From the NCBI GenBank assembly GCA_029378245.1, contig JARKIF010000051.1, forward strand, positions 1-64,000: 64,000 nt of DNA. Direction: 5' to 3'. The translations under genes and the position numbers were made by a program. Every line of letters starts with the position of its first letter. Position 1 is the first letter of the stretch. Below the pieces are notes generated by a model. It saw only the letters and a program-made list of their open reading frames with translations. It searched no databases and was not told the DNA's origin. The DNA is from Roridomyces roridus. Taxonomy: Eukaryota > Basidiomycota > Agaricomycetes > Agaricales > Mycenaceae. Below, one piece after another: positions 23,090-34,934 of the stretch.

Positions 23090-24098
23090 GAGTATATACA
23101 AGAAGAATGGGACTGGGACTCTGCCCTGGCAGGCGGAGTCCCATTTTTGATCGGCAATTCCCATTTTTGGGGTGCAGTTTGGTAACTTCGGTTATCCTGG
23201 GGGAGTCCCATTCCGGTGCCGTGAATCAAGGCCGTGAGTTCCGAGAGCGGAGGCCGATGCACTGCCGATGTTCCAAGACATCCGTACATACACCGCCGAT
23301 GGGCTGTCAGGTAGCAGCCAGCTGATCGTCATGTGAGCCATGTGAGGTCACCAGCTGGAGTCTACGTCCGTGGAGGCTAGATGGGCTGAAGGAGTAAATG
23401 GACTCATCGTGAATCCAGCTTTGCTGGAGAGTAGGTGAATCCCCACCTGGATATATGCTGTGTACGCACCTAGTGCCGGTGGTTCAATCCACACTGGTAG
23501 CAGATTTATGTCCGTGTTATCCATGGATGCATGGTAGGCTGGTACTTAGCTGACTGATCACGACAAAACCATGTGCACGCGCGGGTGGTAGTCACATAAA
23601 ATAAATATTATTGGCATGATTATTTACGGCTCAAATTATCTACGCATTCAAAAAGTTACACCTCGGCGGCGGCGGCAGCAGTGCTGGCAGGGGCGGGCGC
23701 GGCGGCCACAGGAGTGGCAGCAGGCCCAGGAACGTCAGCAGCGCGGTCCGCTGCAGCAGCGGTGATGGTGGCGTCAACGACGCGCTGCAGCTCATCGACG
23801 GTGTTGCAGGGGATGCTGTAGTTGTCGACGCCGTGGGTGGCCCGGTCGGACGCAAGAACCGTCTCAAATGCCCTGTTGACAAAAGGTAAGTACAGCACGA
23901 ATAACAGAAGAAGGAACGGACTTCAAGAGCTTGCGCGCATTGCCGTTGCATCAACTGTCAATGGCTGCCGGATGTTCGCCGTTGCATTATGAAACCACGC
24001 TGAATCCCATTGCGACGTGATCGGCATGCCTGAGTCCCATTGTGATGGGACTGCGCGTCAAAAGCGGAGTCCCAGTCCCATTGTTCTTGTTACGCCTC
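23090..24098. mobile_element. non-autonomous DNA transposon (MULE-like), carries a gene fragment
   Basis: 1,009 bp, flanked by the 9-bp direct repeat ATCAATCCC (23081-23089 and 24099-24107). The ends are inverted: GAG...ACAAGAA-AATGGGACTGGGACTC on each side. GAGTCCCAT motifs recur below both ends and may be transposase-binding sites. Without the element and one repeat the host frame runs on as GMINPTRLIL, matching the paralogous block GLPLINPVRFIL nearby. A 9-bp duplication suggests Mutator-like elements; an 8-bp hAT reading is also possible. No transposase is encoded. Confidence 0.85.
23656..23960 (-). pseudogene. captured gene fragment inside the MULE-like element
   Basis: On the minus strand two exons join across a ~53-nt intron (GTCCGT...CAACAG), giving NARKLLK then AFETVLASDRATHGVDN and IPCNTVDELQRVVDATI. 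An alanine/proline-rich tail ends at TAA 23656-23658. An in-frame stop just upstream and the element boundary show that the 5' part is missing. I do not recognise the parent gene. Retention of an intron means capture was at the DNA level. Confidence 0.5.
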
Positions 24099-26715
24099 AT
24101 CAATCCCACGCGGTTGATACTTTGGGAACCACGAAGTGCGGGGCGGACTGAGAATAAGATGGCTACAAAGTTGTTGGATGCTTTGATCAAGGCAATACCT
24201 CAGTGGGATCGGCTGCCATGCGACACGTCCAACAAATCTCCCTTTTCCGAGTATTTGGAATCACCTTCAGCATACCTCCTTGTCTGCAAGTCGTGGCTCC
24301 GCGTCGCCACGCCCCTGCTATACAACACCGTTGTCATCCGCTCAAAAGCGCAGGCAAAGGCCCTCGCTGCGGTCCTTTCCAAGAACGGCGAATTTGGGCA
24401 GTTTGTCAAACACCTACGCGTTGAGGGCGGATTTGGCACGCCAATGCGCACCATTCTGAAATCCTCCCCCAACATTTCCGATCTCTGGCTCACTTTGGAG
24501 GTCTTCTCTTCCGACAATACCTCGGGACTATCCGATGGCCTTCCTCTCATCAATCCTGTGCGATTCATTCTCCGGCACCTCGCGCGGCGGGCGCCGGAGA
24601 ATAAGATGGTCACCAAACTTTTGTCTGCCTTGTCGGAGTCGATTCCCAAGTGGGACCGCCTAGTTTGTCGCTTTTGTTCCTTAAGACTCCAACTCACGCA
24701 CCTACCCAGTCAATTTTGCACCTACCGTTCTACCTTAATCAACGGCCGCTCCTCCTGAAGGCTCTCTCAGAACCTTCAAGGCTGCATACAATCGTGGTCC
24801 CCGATGTCCGAGCCGCTATCTCAGTCTACTCAATGTTCAAGACTTGCCCTCTGCGGTGCATCCAAGTCAAATCTGACCACAAAAAAAAGCTTCTTCACAA
24901 GCAGAGTGCCGCTCTGCAGGCACTCATACGGTTTGATGTCGCAGCGTAATTTCCGGTCTTTAGTTTCCTTCTCCTGGGCTCATTGGGGTTTCTTCCAGAC
25001 CGACGTTGTCGCCTGAAATCATTTCCGAATCGCCACGGATATCGATCTCTTTGAGTCTTCACTTCGTCCCCATGGCTAGGGCAACCGCAGAGGCTAAGGG
25101 GAGCGTCTGGAAGCGCGTGCTATACTTTGCCCTCGCGGATCTATCACATCCCCAGCTCCCGCTGTTGTTGGTTTCCAAATTATTCAAGGTGCGTGCATTC
25201 GAAGTTACCTCGTTCTAACTTGTAAGCAATGCGTTTCAGCAACTCGGGATGCCCTATTATTATGCGCACCTGACGCTACGTCGACCACACGTTTCAACGT
25301 TCATCTCCATGCTTGAAAAGTACCCATCTGTTGCGCAACATATTCGTATCATCCGGGGCGAGCTCTGTGGGCCAGAGCATGACCGTGTAACTGAACCCGA
25401 GTGGAGCACCACAATCCTTTCGCAGACAACCGGTCTCGTCGAGTTGCTCGCCCAATCACCATACTATGCTGCTCACTTTGTAAAATAAATAAAACCGGCG
25501 AGAGATGAGCCAGGGACATACATCGTGCAGGTGCCAATAACAGCGAGATATGAGAGACGACGTTGAAACGGTGCACTAGGGTGCGGCCGTGAAATAGATA
25601 CTCTGAGTAGTATCGAATGTAGTGAGATAACTCAACCACAAACTCAACCACTAATCAACCTAAATCTCAACCAATCCAATGCTCGTGTGTGTGTGTTCGG
25701 GGTAGTAGGACAGGCGTCTCGTCCGTCAAAACCTCGGTACAACGTCAAAGGTAACTCTCGGGGGTTCAAGCTCGTCGTGTCCGAACGCGCAGTCTCAAGC
25801 TAACTAGCCGGGGCTCAGTCAAACTCTGGTCTCTAGGTTGTGTTCTGAGCAATTTATTGTCCGCACTGGTCTCACAGATTGGAGGGGTAAAATCTACTAC
25901 TGTACATGCTGTTTTGCTATGGCTTTTATACATTTTGCGGACTGAAGAATATATATGGTATCTGTGATGCCAAGGCCTCGTCTGGCCAATGGCATAGCTC
26001 TCATTCCTCTTTCTGATCAGTTCGTCAGGATTGCGTGCTTGATGCCTCAGTCAGCCGTCGATCCTCACGTGCTGCCGGAAGTTCCAGAACGCTCCATCGG
26101 TTTATCTCTTTCCCTCTCAGACTGGCCGGAGGTTTCCTTCTGCCTTAGATGCCTGAACCAGTCTGCCGGGGGCTTGCTAGGCAGGTAATCAACCCGCCCG
26201 AGCCTCATCATCGATAATTGTGTCTCGGTTGGCTTTGGAGCCGGTGATGCCGGAAGTCGGCACTCGCGGCTTGTCAAACTTCTCTTTCTCAGTATCTCTG
26301 ATATGTCTCCGGCAGACGTTTCCTGACGTCCGGCCCCTACGTGCGTGCCTGAATGGTTGGGTAATGCAACATTCGTAATAGTCTGGTCTGATCTCCCCGG
26401 GTTCAACTCCCGGTGAGTACGGTTCGAGTATTGTCTCTGTTGGTAGGTGGGACGGGCAGTCCCTTCTGATCCTCTTGGTTACTCTCGGGCAGTAGTACAC
26501 AGTCGTCAACTAATTCCCAAAGCCCTTGAGTTTAATACACTGCCCCGAGGCGGACATGTACCCTCAACATTGATGTTATGCCTCACTGTTCCCGGGACTT
26601 GCTTGTAAGCTGGAAACACGATATTTCGTAAATTCCCGGCGTGTAAAAGTACACTGCTTATCAACGTCTTGAGAGCGAGAGAAAGAATCAGTGGGAGATT
26701 CGATGGATATCGCGC

Positions 26716-26950
26716 GATCATCGAGAGAAAATCCAACATCGAGACGCTGCTGAAACAGCGAGACGCCGAAATTGAACTACGATGAGACTGCGGCGAACAT
26801 CGAGAGAGCTTCGGAAGGGGCCCGACAGTCATCCGTCACGGTGGGCGGTGCTGTGGCGGACGCATCGGTCGTTGCGTCGGTCGTCGATCAAGCCGATGAT
26901 CAAAGGATCACTGTGCCGATTCCATCACGTGCCTTCACGTGCGACATTGT
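26716..26950 (+). repeat. inverted arm A inside the 3.3-kb element
   Basis: It pairs with 28400-28648 on the other strand: ACATCGAGACGCTG(C/G)TGAAACAGCGAGACGC, TCCGTCACGGTGGGCGG, GATCAAAGGATCAC. About 80-85% alike by eye. Confidence 0.7.
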
Positions 26951-27051
26951 CTTCTTCCTCTCTTTCCTCTCTTCCCCAGAGACCGTTCTAGGCGCACTGC
27001 GATCCGTTGTTCACAGGGCCAAGCTACACACTGTCCCTGCAGTGCCACCAC

Positions 27052-27403
27052 TGTCGGAAAAACGTGATCCGAATTATAATTGGACGTGGCTATTATGGGA
27101 TGATAAGTGATTGTAATAGATTGTGATCAATTTTGATCAACATGCGAGAAAGCCAACAATCAATCAAACTGCGCTGGGGACATGCTGGTCACGTCACGCT
27201 CTATCCGGAAAGTGCACAGGTCACACAGCAGCCTCAGTGAACCAGATTACCACCGAGATTGGGAAATCCAGCCCACTTGTCCGTAGATTCTCCTCAATTA
27301 TAATTCAATTATAAAAGGCTGTTTTGATTATGATAATATTTGTTTATAATTGGTGTATAATTGATTATAATTGGATTATAATAAAAAAAGGCTTTTTCCG
27401 ACA
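27052..27403. mobile_element. AT-rich MITE nested in the 3.3-kb element
   Basis: 352 bp with short inverted ends TGTCGGAAAAA / TTTTTCCGACA and a core of repeated TTATAATTGG motifs. No coding capacity, and no clear target duplication. Confidence 0.5.
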
Positions 27404-28399
27404 ACCGTGACCTCACGCCCGCGCTCAAGAAGTTGAACAAGAACGCGCCGCCGGATCGGCACCTGGCCTGCCCAATGCCAGTTTATTGAACTTGAAGAAT
27501 TAGGGTGTACTAACATGGTTTGCCTCTAGATCTCAGAAAAGCAAGATTTCCAATTGCAAACGCGGTGAGGGGCCATGGTTTGGTCGGAAAATGGATACAT
27601 GTTTTTTTCGTTCTCCGATCCCGGCGACCCTGCAGTCTCACCAGAATAATATTGAAGGGAGGATGGTGCTAGCGACATAATAATCAGTAAAGATTCAGGA
27701 CTTCACGACTTGACAGAGCTGGAGGCACACGTACCGTTGACCTCCGCAGTTACGCGGCTCCCTGTCGTCCGTCAGGAATGATTCCCAATGAAGGACCACT
27801 GCTTGTTCAGGCGCGGAATATTGTCTGCCGTCCGTTTATCTGTGAGTGGGCTTGAGTCTTCTTGAAAACACAAGTTAGTGAATATTGAGCACCTGATACT
27901 CTGGGAAGACTCACCGTTCTCCGAGTCGGACCAGGACTTGACCAGGACCCTCTCCATTTTCCGATGTTATTTGGGCTGTCTTTCCGGCAATGATCTCACC
28001 ATGGATTCGCTTCCCAGAGATACCCTGAACGGACCAGGTAGAAATATTTCAGGCACGTACCGAGCTGGAGCCATGCTCCTCGCGTCCGAGTCCGCTCAGC
28101 CCTACCATTATCCCTTCCGTGCTCAGAATGCTCCGCCATCTTGCAATCATCATGTATGTGATTTCCTTGGAACGACTTGCTAGCAGAGGATATGAGGCAG
28201 AGTGCCAGAGATTGGGTGGAAGGTCACAAAAGGAGTCAATGACCGAAGACCACTGCCGTTTGTTAACGTTGCGTACGGCGCGTGGCGGCCTCAAGTCACC
28301 GAGTTTTAAAGGAGCATCCCAGACTCAGAGTCGTGAAGGGGTCGTTGTTGGACGCCGACGGCCGCACGGAAGCCGTGGTGAGGGAACGAAGAAGAGCTC

Positions 28400-28648
28400 G
28401 AGGGGTGACGTAAGCGTGACGGGAAGGTACGTAACGGCTTCGGCCCGGTGATCCTTTGATCCTCCCTTTGATTGAAGACCGACGCGACGACCGACGCGTC
28501 CGCCATGGCCCCGCCCACCGTGACGGACGACTTTCGAGCCCCTTAGGAAGGTCTCTCGATGCTCGCCGCACTCTCTGACCTTGGTTCAATTTTCGCGTCT
28601 CGCTGTTTCACCAGCGTCTCGATGTTAGATCATCTCTCGACGATGGCT
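28400..28648 (-). repeat. inverted arm B inside the 3.3-kb element
   Basis: Reverse-complement partner of 26716-26950. It lies ~90 bp inside the right terminal repeat. Arm A is not next to the left terminal repeat, so the left half of the element seems to have been interrupted or rearranged. Confidence 0.7.
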
Positions 28649-29849
28649 TAACATCCCCACTCTCGCGCTGCTCTCTCTCTCTCGTTCTTAAAAGGTCTTC
28701 TCTCGCTGCTTTTATTTATTTTACAAAATGAGCAGCATACCATACGCTCCGGCCGCGAGTGCATGGCTGGATCTATCAATCTTCGAGGGAGGCATCACCT
28801 GGGCGGCTTTCGAGACGCTTGCGACGTGTTCTGGGGCTACTCTGGAAAAGCTCTCCATACGGATTATGCGCCCCAGCCTATCGCAGTCGTTGCCTGCGTC
28901 CCGGCTGTATTCGGCCGCCTGATCGCACTCAGGTCTTTGGTTTGGAAATGCGAGGTTTCATTTGACCTCAACTCGGACGTACCGTCCGCTGGGCTACCCA
29001 GCTTGACCGACTTGACCGTCGCCAAATGTGATCCCTCTTTCTTTGGCGTCTTGTCGCGCATGAGGTATGTTGCGTTTCAATCATTACATCCAACACTGAC
29101 TTCTTTGATACGATATGATAGATTACCCTCCCTTCGGACTCTTGTCGCAGGCGAAAAAGAATACGTCTGGGAAGTTATACGCGACCACGGCCAGAAACTC
29201 GTTGATGTGACATGTTGTTCTTCTGATGTGCTGAGCCCGCAATTTTTCGAGCATTGTCCCAACGTCAAGTCTCTGACGTTATATTTCCACCGCACGGTGT
29301 GTTTTTCCTTTTGAGCGTTTTCATTACCGGCTGCTCAAATACACACTCCTCCAGAATTCTTCCGAGTTCCCCGAGGCAACTGCCTTTTCGTCGGATGGTG
29401 TCCTTGCCAATCAACTGAACAAGATTAGTGTCAAGAGCGGTTGTCTAGTTGGGTGCGTGCCATGTGCTTTTTGCCAAGTATGTCTGAGCTGAACTAGAAT
29501 TTGAAGGCGCGATATCCCTGAATGGGATGCATTCTTCACTGCGATTGAATCCAGAATTTGTTTCCCCAGTTTGCGAGAAGTCGAGGTTAATTCCTGTAAA
29601 TGGCCGATCAATGAGTGAGTTGCGCGTTGAACTCAATAAACATTGAATGACGGTTTTTCTTAGACGCGACATTGCGAAGAATCAGTGGGTCCGGTGGGCT
29701 GAAGGGTTGTTGGAGACAGGAATAAGTTTGAGTGATAAGAATGGGAAGAAGTGGCGGCCGAGGTTGAAGGTTAGATAAATGAGGGCTGGTTCTCGCTCGG
29801 AAGATTCTTGGTTTAGTTGTGGCGGTGTCTCGGTGTAGTGCTGTGTGCA

Positions 29850-29965
29850 CACCACTTGCTTCCTATGACGGTCTGTTTGTACATTTAATAATTCACACAC
29901 ACATACCAAAATTCCTCACACACACCCATAAGATATATTGTTCCTCGCACACAATGCAGAATTTC
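29850..29965 (-). repeat. CA/GT-rich repeat, inverted partner at 44640-44725
   Basis: CTATGACGGTC(T/G)GTTTGTACATTTAATAATTCACACACA is shared with the reverse complement of 44640-44725, followed on both sides by further CACACA runs and TTTCACACACA. Confidence 0.65.
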
Positions 29966-31959
29966 ACACACACAACCAGAACGTATTGAGCACCGGAACT
30001 GATCTCGGCATCCTCGGCATCACAGATCCGGTACCGGCAATAGGCATATGTTTGGCTGATAAGTGGTTGGGCAATCAAATCGATCATTTCCATTTGCTCG
30101 TGATCTGACGCGTCCTGCGGCTTCCGCATCCACATTTCACCGAGGCAAGGCAAGCTTAAGGAGTCCAGCGGCAGTGTTATTCGAAAATTCATTTATCAGC
30201 ATTCGGACCTCAAACTTCAAAGAACACGAAAGTCGCACCCCCATTGCTCAGTATTAATCCCGGCCCATCCAGCGCCTGGCTGGTCCGTCACTATACGTGT
30301 ACGGGCTGGGGAGTGTAATTAATCCTCAGACCCTGCAATGCTGACCTGGGCGGGGCGAAGCCGGGGCAGGGGCCGTGTCGATTTCATGTAATCTGGAGGA
30401 AAAGAGATGAGAAGAGACGGGAGGCAAGATTCAAAGTAAAAAGAGGACACACAAAGCCCAACTTGACGACACTCCGCCCCATTACAATAACTCTGATAGT
30501 ATGAGCCCCGATATATCTTTGTAGAGGGAGAGGCTCCGAGCAATTTCTAACCCCATGTACGGTAACACTCTTATCTGAAACAAGACATGCTTCCACAAGG
30601 GCTAAGCCACACCCTCAACGAGACACGGAAGCGCGTCTGCGGAGAATGGATATGGCTGAGGACTTGGGAGCAGAATGTGTGCAGCCGGGGCGATACCGTG
30701 GTTGGAGCGAAAGACACCCTAGCACCCGGTTTGTGGACCAGTGTTCAAGAACTTCACATGTCATGCTGGGGCGAAGGTGCAACAGCTGGGACCCCGAGAG
30801 CACCACAGAAGGATGATGGCTGAATGAGAACTTGAGAGAGATCACGCAGAGTAGAATCCAGTGAATGCCGGGGATCTACTGCGGGAGGATGGGGGTGGGG
30901 ACGATAACCCGAGCTACTAGTAACTGGTGCGGAAACGGCAGTGTCTTGAATTGAGAGCCTATAGTCGGCTATAAACGATGGTATTGAAGAGTCAGCGGCA
31001 ACTCACAGCCAATATCTATAATCTGAGGCCTGACACGAACGAAACCGCCGTGTCGGGACGTTCCCATCAGGAAAACCTGAGATAGACAATTAGCAACATC
31101 TTCCAACAAATTGAACAGAATGTCGGATTATCCGGTGATACGACTGCGTATTTTGCACGCGTGAAATCGGGCTATTTAGCTGTTTTGGTGCGCACACCAA
31201 TGCCTCTGTCAGGTGATATACAATAAGGGATAGGACTGAGCTCCGTGTCACTATTCATGTATTAATGAGACAAGTACAAGTCGTCAGTACACTACGCTTG
31301 GCTATTCGTTCAAGTGGTCGGTTGTAGTGACTCCAATAGGCGGTTCGCGGGGACTACTACTTGTGGAGATACCATACCCAAGGAGATATACCAAGCCCAG
31401 GTGTATTCAGAAATGAGCTAGACTAGCTACAGAGCAAAGACGAAGGTTGCGCGGACGCGCAGTACTATTATGGCAAGGTTCGCGGAGTACCTCGCGGACC
31501 GGTATAAGTCTATATATATGTATACAAACAGAGTGGCTCGTGTAGGCGAGTTGGAGGAAATACTACCATTCGTTCCGGTATTAAAGAGACACCCAGAAAA
31601 GAGATGACGAGTGGGCGAGTCGAACTCGTGCAGGCACACTAGTATGATCGAGAACTGATCCGAGTACAATCATGATCATGGAAAGCGGCGGAGTCGCGGC
31701 AGACGATCAGAGCGATGATCGCGTCTGACAGAATATGCCAGGAGTAAGCCTTGAATGACGAAGATGGCGGACCGAGGTTATTTATGGACCTGGGTCGAGG
31801 GCTATAGTCATAATGAGCGCTGGCTCAGCAAGAGAGTGTAATGAAACGACGGAATCAAATTACCAGGCCAATCGGCTCGAATGCCAAGACGGCATGACCA
31901 CCGATCAGACGGGCCAAGCAGCGACATAAGCAGCAGAACCACGCGAAGCGGTTCGAGGG

Positions 31960-32340
31960 GATGTAATATAGGTGACAGGACACGGCAGGCGCGTAATAGT
32001 AGTTATATCATCAGATCAGTAGGGAGTAGTATATAAGGCCTGTAGATCCCACCCTTGCAGCATTGCATTGTACGCCTTCTTGCCTAGACATTGGCTCGAA
32101 GCTTGATCTGTGGTTATAGTGCAGTCTTGTGACTTCCGCGGAGATTTGTTGTATCATTTCTCTTAGCTTAGACGCAATATCAAAGGCACCCGAGCTCTGG
32201 TTCAACTTGGGTCAGCTATAGTAACATACTTAAGGGGTAGTGGGTTGCCCTCTGTGCTATAGTTCCTCTTCGTGTTGTATCGAAGTTGTATTGGTGTTTG
32301 GATATTGTGTGTTTCGGTCAATAAAATATAAAACCTTTTT
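31960..32340 (+). mobile_element. possible LTR remnant
   Basis: A TATA-like AGTATATAAGGCC near 32029 is followed ~300 bp later by CAATAAAATATAAAACC (polyadenylation-like), the order seen in LTRs. No matching second copy, clear ends or target duplication were found. Confidence 0.25.
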
Positions 32341-33676
32341 AACATCGTAACCTCGTGTTCGTTGTGAGCAGTCTACAAACCAGTCAAGAGATTCCTCTTA
32401 GTTCAAAGACATTGAACTTGGTGTGAAACCTCGAGAATCAACCTACAAGCTTCCGAGAACCAAACCGCGGAGTATCAGTCTTATCTGTATACTTCAGACG
32501 ACCCCGAACTCAACCGTTAGGTGTCAGCGTGCTAGTCAAGGAATTGTGTGTGTGTTGTGTGTGTTGTGGAGTTGTATCGCTTCGCGGTCTACTTCTAGGA
32601 CATTACCTACTCGAGCTATCTACTATACACTAGTGCGCGTGACGCTGCGTATCACCGGGATTTTCCCCATGTCTAAGTGCCGATAATTTGGAGCCAATTT
32701 ACCACTGAATGTCTATGAATGTTGAGCAATTTTGCAGGTTTGGAGAGGCTTGTCAGACCATTGGCAAGAGCATTCAGTGTACCAGTGAACACGAAGATGA
32801 CATATATTAAGCGGACTAGCAAATACAGCTTTGACTAAGGACGTGAACTAAAAGCTACCTCTTACATCTGAAACCGGCCTGTCCATTCTCCTGATGAATA
32901 AGTAGACGGGACTGTACACAGCAGAATGAGTAATCAATGGAGTCAAAATGACAATCAACGGACCAGAAAACCCCCAAGGCCAAGCGGCGCACAGAGAGTT
33001 TCCTCAAGCTAAACACTGCAGAACACATAAGTGGGTGTGTCTTGCCTGAAAGAACAGCATACCAGATGTTATCAAGGGCCAAGAACCCCGGCAGCGGCGA
33101 TGGTATGCGGGGTAGCCGTCCCGGCGCAGCATCAGAATTGAGAGAATTCGGTAAATGAACGATGACTCACCTGTCGGTGCGGTGACGGAAGGATATGTTG
33201 ATGAGGCTGAAGGGATAGCCGAGATAGGCACTGGAGCGACGGGCTCGTCATACCTGCAGAACATCCGTGAGTCAAAGGATTTGGGAGGGGCATGCAGCAG
33301 CAGGAAGAAACGACACGCACCCACCGAACCCATGAAAGCCGTCGTTGGACAGCGGAGATGGTTACCAGGAGGACGGCGTCGCTCGCCGTGCGCTACCAGA
33401 CATGCATATGTGAAATGATTTGGCAGGAGTAGCTAGAACACGCATCCCCCAGACATGCAAACCCTACAAGTGCGAATCGACAGGGGTGGCATGTTTGTGA
33501 GGCAGGTGAATGAGGGAAGAAGGACATTGAGAGGGACTTGCTTTCACGGAGTTGGACGGGACGAGGCACCCAAGGCGCAAGTGAGGTATCGGTAGTGGGG
33601 AAAGACGAGGGGAGATGAGGGGAGGAAGAGAAGGGCGTTGACAGTTTGTCTTCTGATATTAATCGGTGGTCAACCA

Positions 33677-34152
33677 TAGGGTGCTGTAAATTAATCCCAG
33701 ACCCTTATTTACCGGTTAATTAGCCCGGTTTATTAACCAGGCGTTTATAAACCGGTTTATAAACTGGTCTGCACAAGTAGGAAATCCGAGCTCTGGAGCA
33801 GAATTTGGGCTCCAGCCAAGCTCCAGCAACCTCTAACCCTTTCCTGGCGCTTTTCCGACGTCCACAGCCCCCAAAATTGCACTTTAAGTCATTGTTGGGC
33901 TGCTAGAGCACAAACCGGGCAGCGATCAGTCAATTTTGATGGTATCATGGTGACATCAGGCTGTTTATAAACCGACCGTTCAGCTCAAACCTTTATAAAC
34001 CGGGTTTATAAACACCGGTTTATAAACTGGTTTATAAACCAGCATTTTTTACTGTTTATAAACCGACCGTTCAGCTCAAACCTTTATAAACCGGGTTTAT
34101 AAACACCGGTTTATAAACTGGTTTATAAACCAGCATTTTTTACAGCACCCTA
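33677..34152. mobile_element. hAT-like MITE
   Basis: 476 bp with inverted ends TAGGGTGCTGTAAA / TTTACAGCACCCTA, flanked by the perfect 8-bp duplication GTCAACCA (33669-33676, 34153-34160). TAGGG-type ends with an 8-bp duplication are the hAT signature. The inside is a series of TTTATAAACC palindromes. Confidence 0.85.
33961..34142 (+). repeat. two tandem 91-bp copies inside the hAT-like MITE
   Basis: 33961-34051 and 34052-34142 appear identical. Each holds several near-palindromic TTTATAAACCGG units able to form strong hairpins. Confidence 0.85.
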
Positions 34153-34612
34153 GTCAACCAACACCACGCGGCGATCGAACGCCGCGTTCCGTTAACCGTT
34201 CCGTTACCTGTTACGTGCTCTCGGCAAACAACTTGGCATTTCAAACAGCATGAAGTTCAACCACAGAGGCTGGTACGAAGCATCAGGGCCAATTCTCAGA
34301 GGGAACTGCTGATGTGGCTTTCAGTACAAGCATCCGTGGCTTCATCCCCGACACCTAGATTTTGAGACCCGACATTTTTCGCTAATTGTTCCGGCGTTTC
34401 GGCATTATCATTCCGTGTTCAAGATTCTCGGATTCTCGCTGATTGTCAAGAAAATGGCAGTTGTGGTTTTTCCTGATGCGCCCCCGACGCCTCATTCGGA
34501 GTCATTCCAGCTTCACCTAAGGAAGCTACGTTCGCGTACCTTCGGGACCCGGTAGGTAGCTTAATTTGTTGACATGAAGCGTAACTAACAGGCCATGTTT
34601 TCACAGCAGCGG

Positions 34613-34861
34613 TAGACTCGACACCAGTAAGCACGCAAGGGTTGGCAGATTTGATGATAGTCGATCAAAGCCGTTCCGCGTAGCGACTGGTGGATAATCA
34701 GCCGATTCTCGCATGGAGCGGAAGTTGCCGAGGTTTCGTGGACTTAGCGTCGAAAGCTCGAAAAGCTGGGTCCACTTTTGTCGAGTTGGCCCGGCGGGTG
34801 GATATAGGACTATACTACCAACTTTTCTAAGACTTTTGTATGTTTCCGTTTCTCTTTAAAG
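34613..34861 (+). repeat. left terminal inverted repeat of the DUF6589 element
   Basis: Pairs with 40943-41187. The inner end reads TATGTTTCCGTTT...TTTAAA on both sides. The helicase ATG lies 74 bp inside it. Confidence 0.85.
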
Positions 34862-34934
34862 GGTGCCGTTCCTGAGTTATTGAGGCCGGAAGATCGGCCG
34901 TTCCCAATCGGGAAGTGACCCCTCTTTGCTCTCA

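Larger units (their letters stand above)
25465..28739. mobile_element. 3.3-kb DNA transposon with inverted ends, splits the F-box-like gene
   Basis: The left end reads TATGCTGCTCACTTTGTAAA and continues ATAAATAAAA; the right end inverted reads TATGCTGCTCATTTTGTAAA and continues the same way, then GCGAGAGA on both sides. It is flanked by CCATAC (25459-25464 and 28740-28745); a 7-bp reading, ACCATAC, is possible. Joining the flanks restores AQSPYAPAASAWLD of the host gene. No transposase is recognised. It contains a pair of inverted arms and a nested AT-rich MITE. Confidence 0.8.
22684..29778 (+). pseudogene. F-box-like/LRR-like gene, decayed and split by two transposons
   Basis: Coding pieces: 22684-23089, 24108-24662, 24710-24945, 24999-25188, 25240-25464, then 28746-29778 with introns near 29065-29121 and after 29299. 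The start (SLPDEIISEIL) is F-box-like; later parts include YLLVCKSWLRVATPLLYN, LHTIVVPDVRAAISVY, AAPASAWLDLSIFEGG-type sequence and LTDLTVAKCDPSF. Proteins of this sort are common in Agaricomycetes and may act as SCF ubiquitin-ligase receptors; the target is unknown. Damage: one frameshift at about 22750-22785, a 1,009-bp insertion at 23090, a 3,275-bp insertion at 25465, and a 1-nt deletion near 28865. The YLLVCKSW block occurs twice (22800s and 24270s), so two tandem paralogues seem to have fused in frame at about 24220. Confidence 0.8.
29779..33668. other. gene-free repeat-rich region
   Basis: I see no gene over about 3.9 kb. It holds a CA-rich repeat (29850-29965) and a possible LTR remnant near 31960-32340. 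The rest shows only short frames without recognisable motifs. Confidence 0.5.

Noticed and set aside
26370..26430. tRNA-like CCGGGTTCAACTCCCGG T-arm
   Set aside because: The T-arm is perfect, but I could not find an acceptor, D-arm and anticodon arm that pair with it. It is within a DNA transposon and may be chance or a relic.
30000..30700. Possible coding exons on either strand
   Set aside because: Only short frames with no domain and no consistent splice phases.
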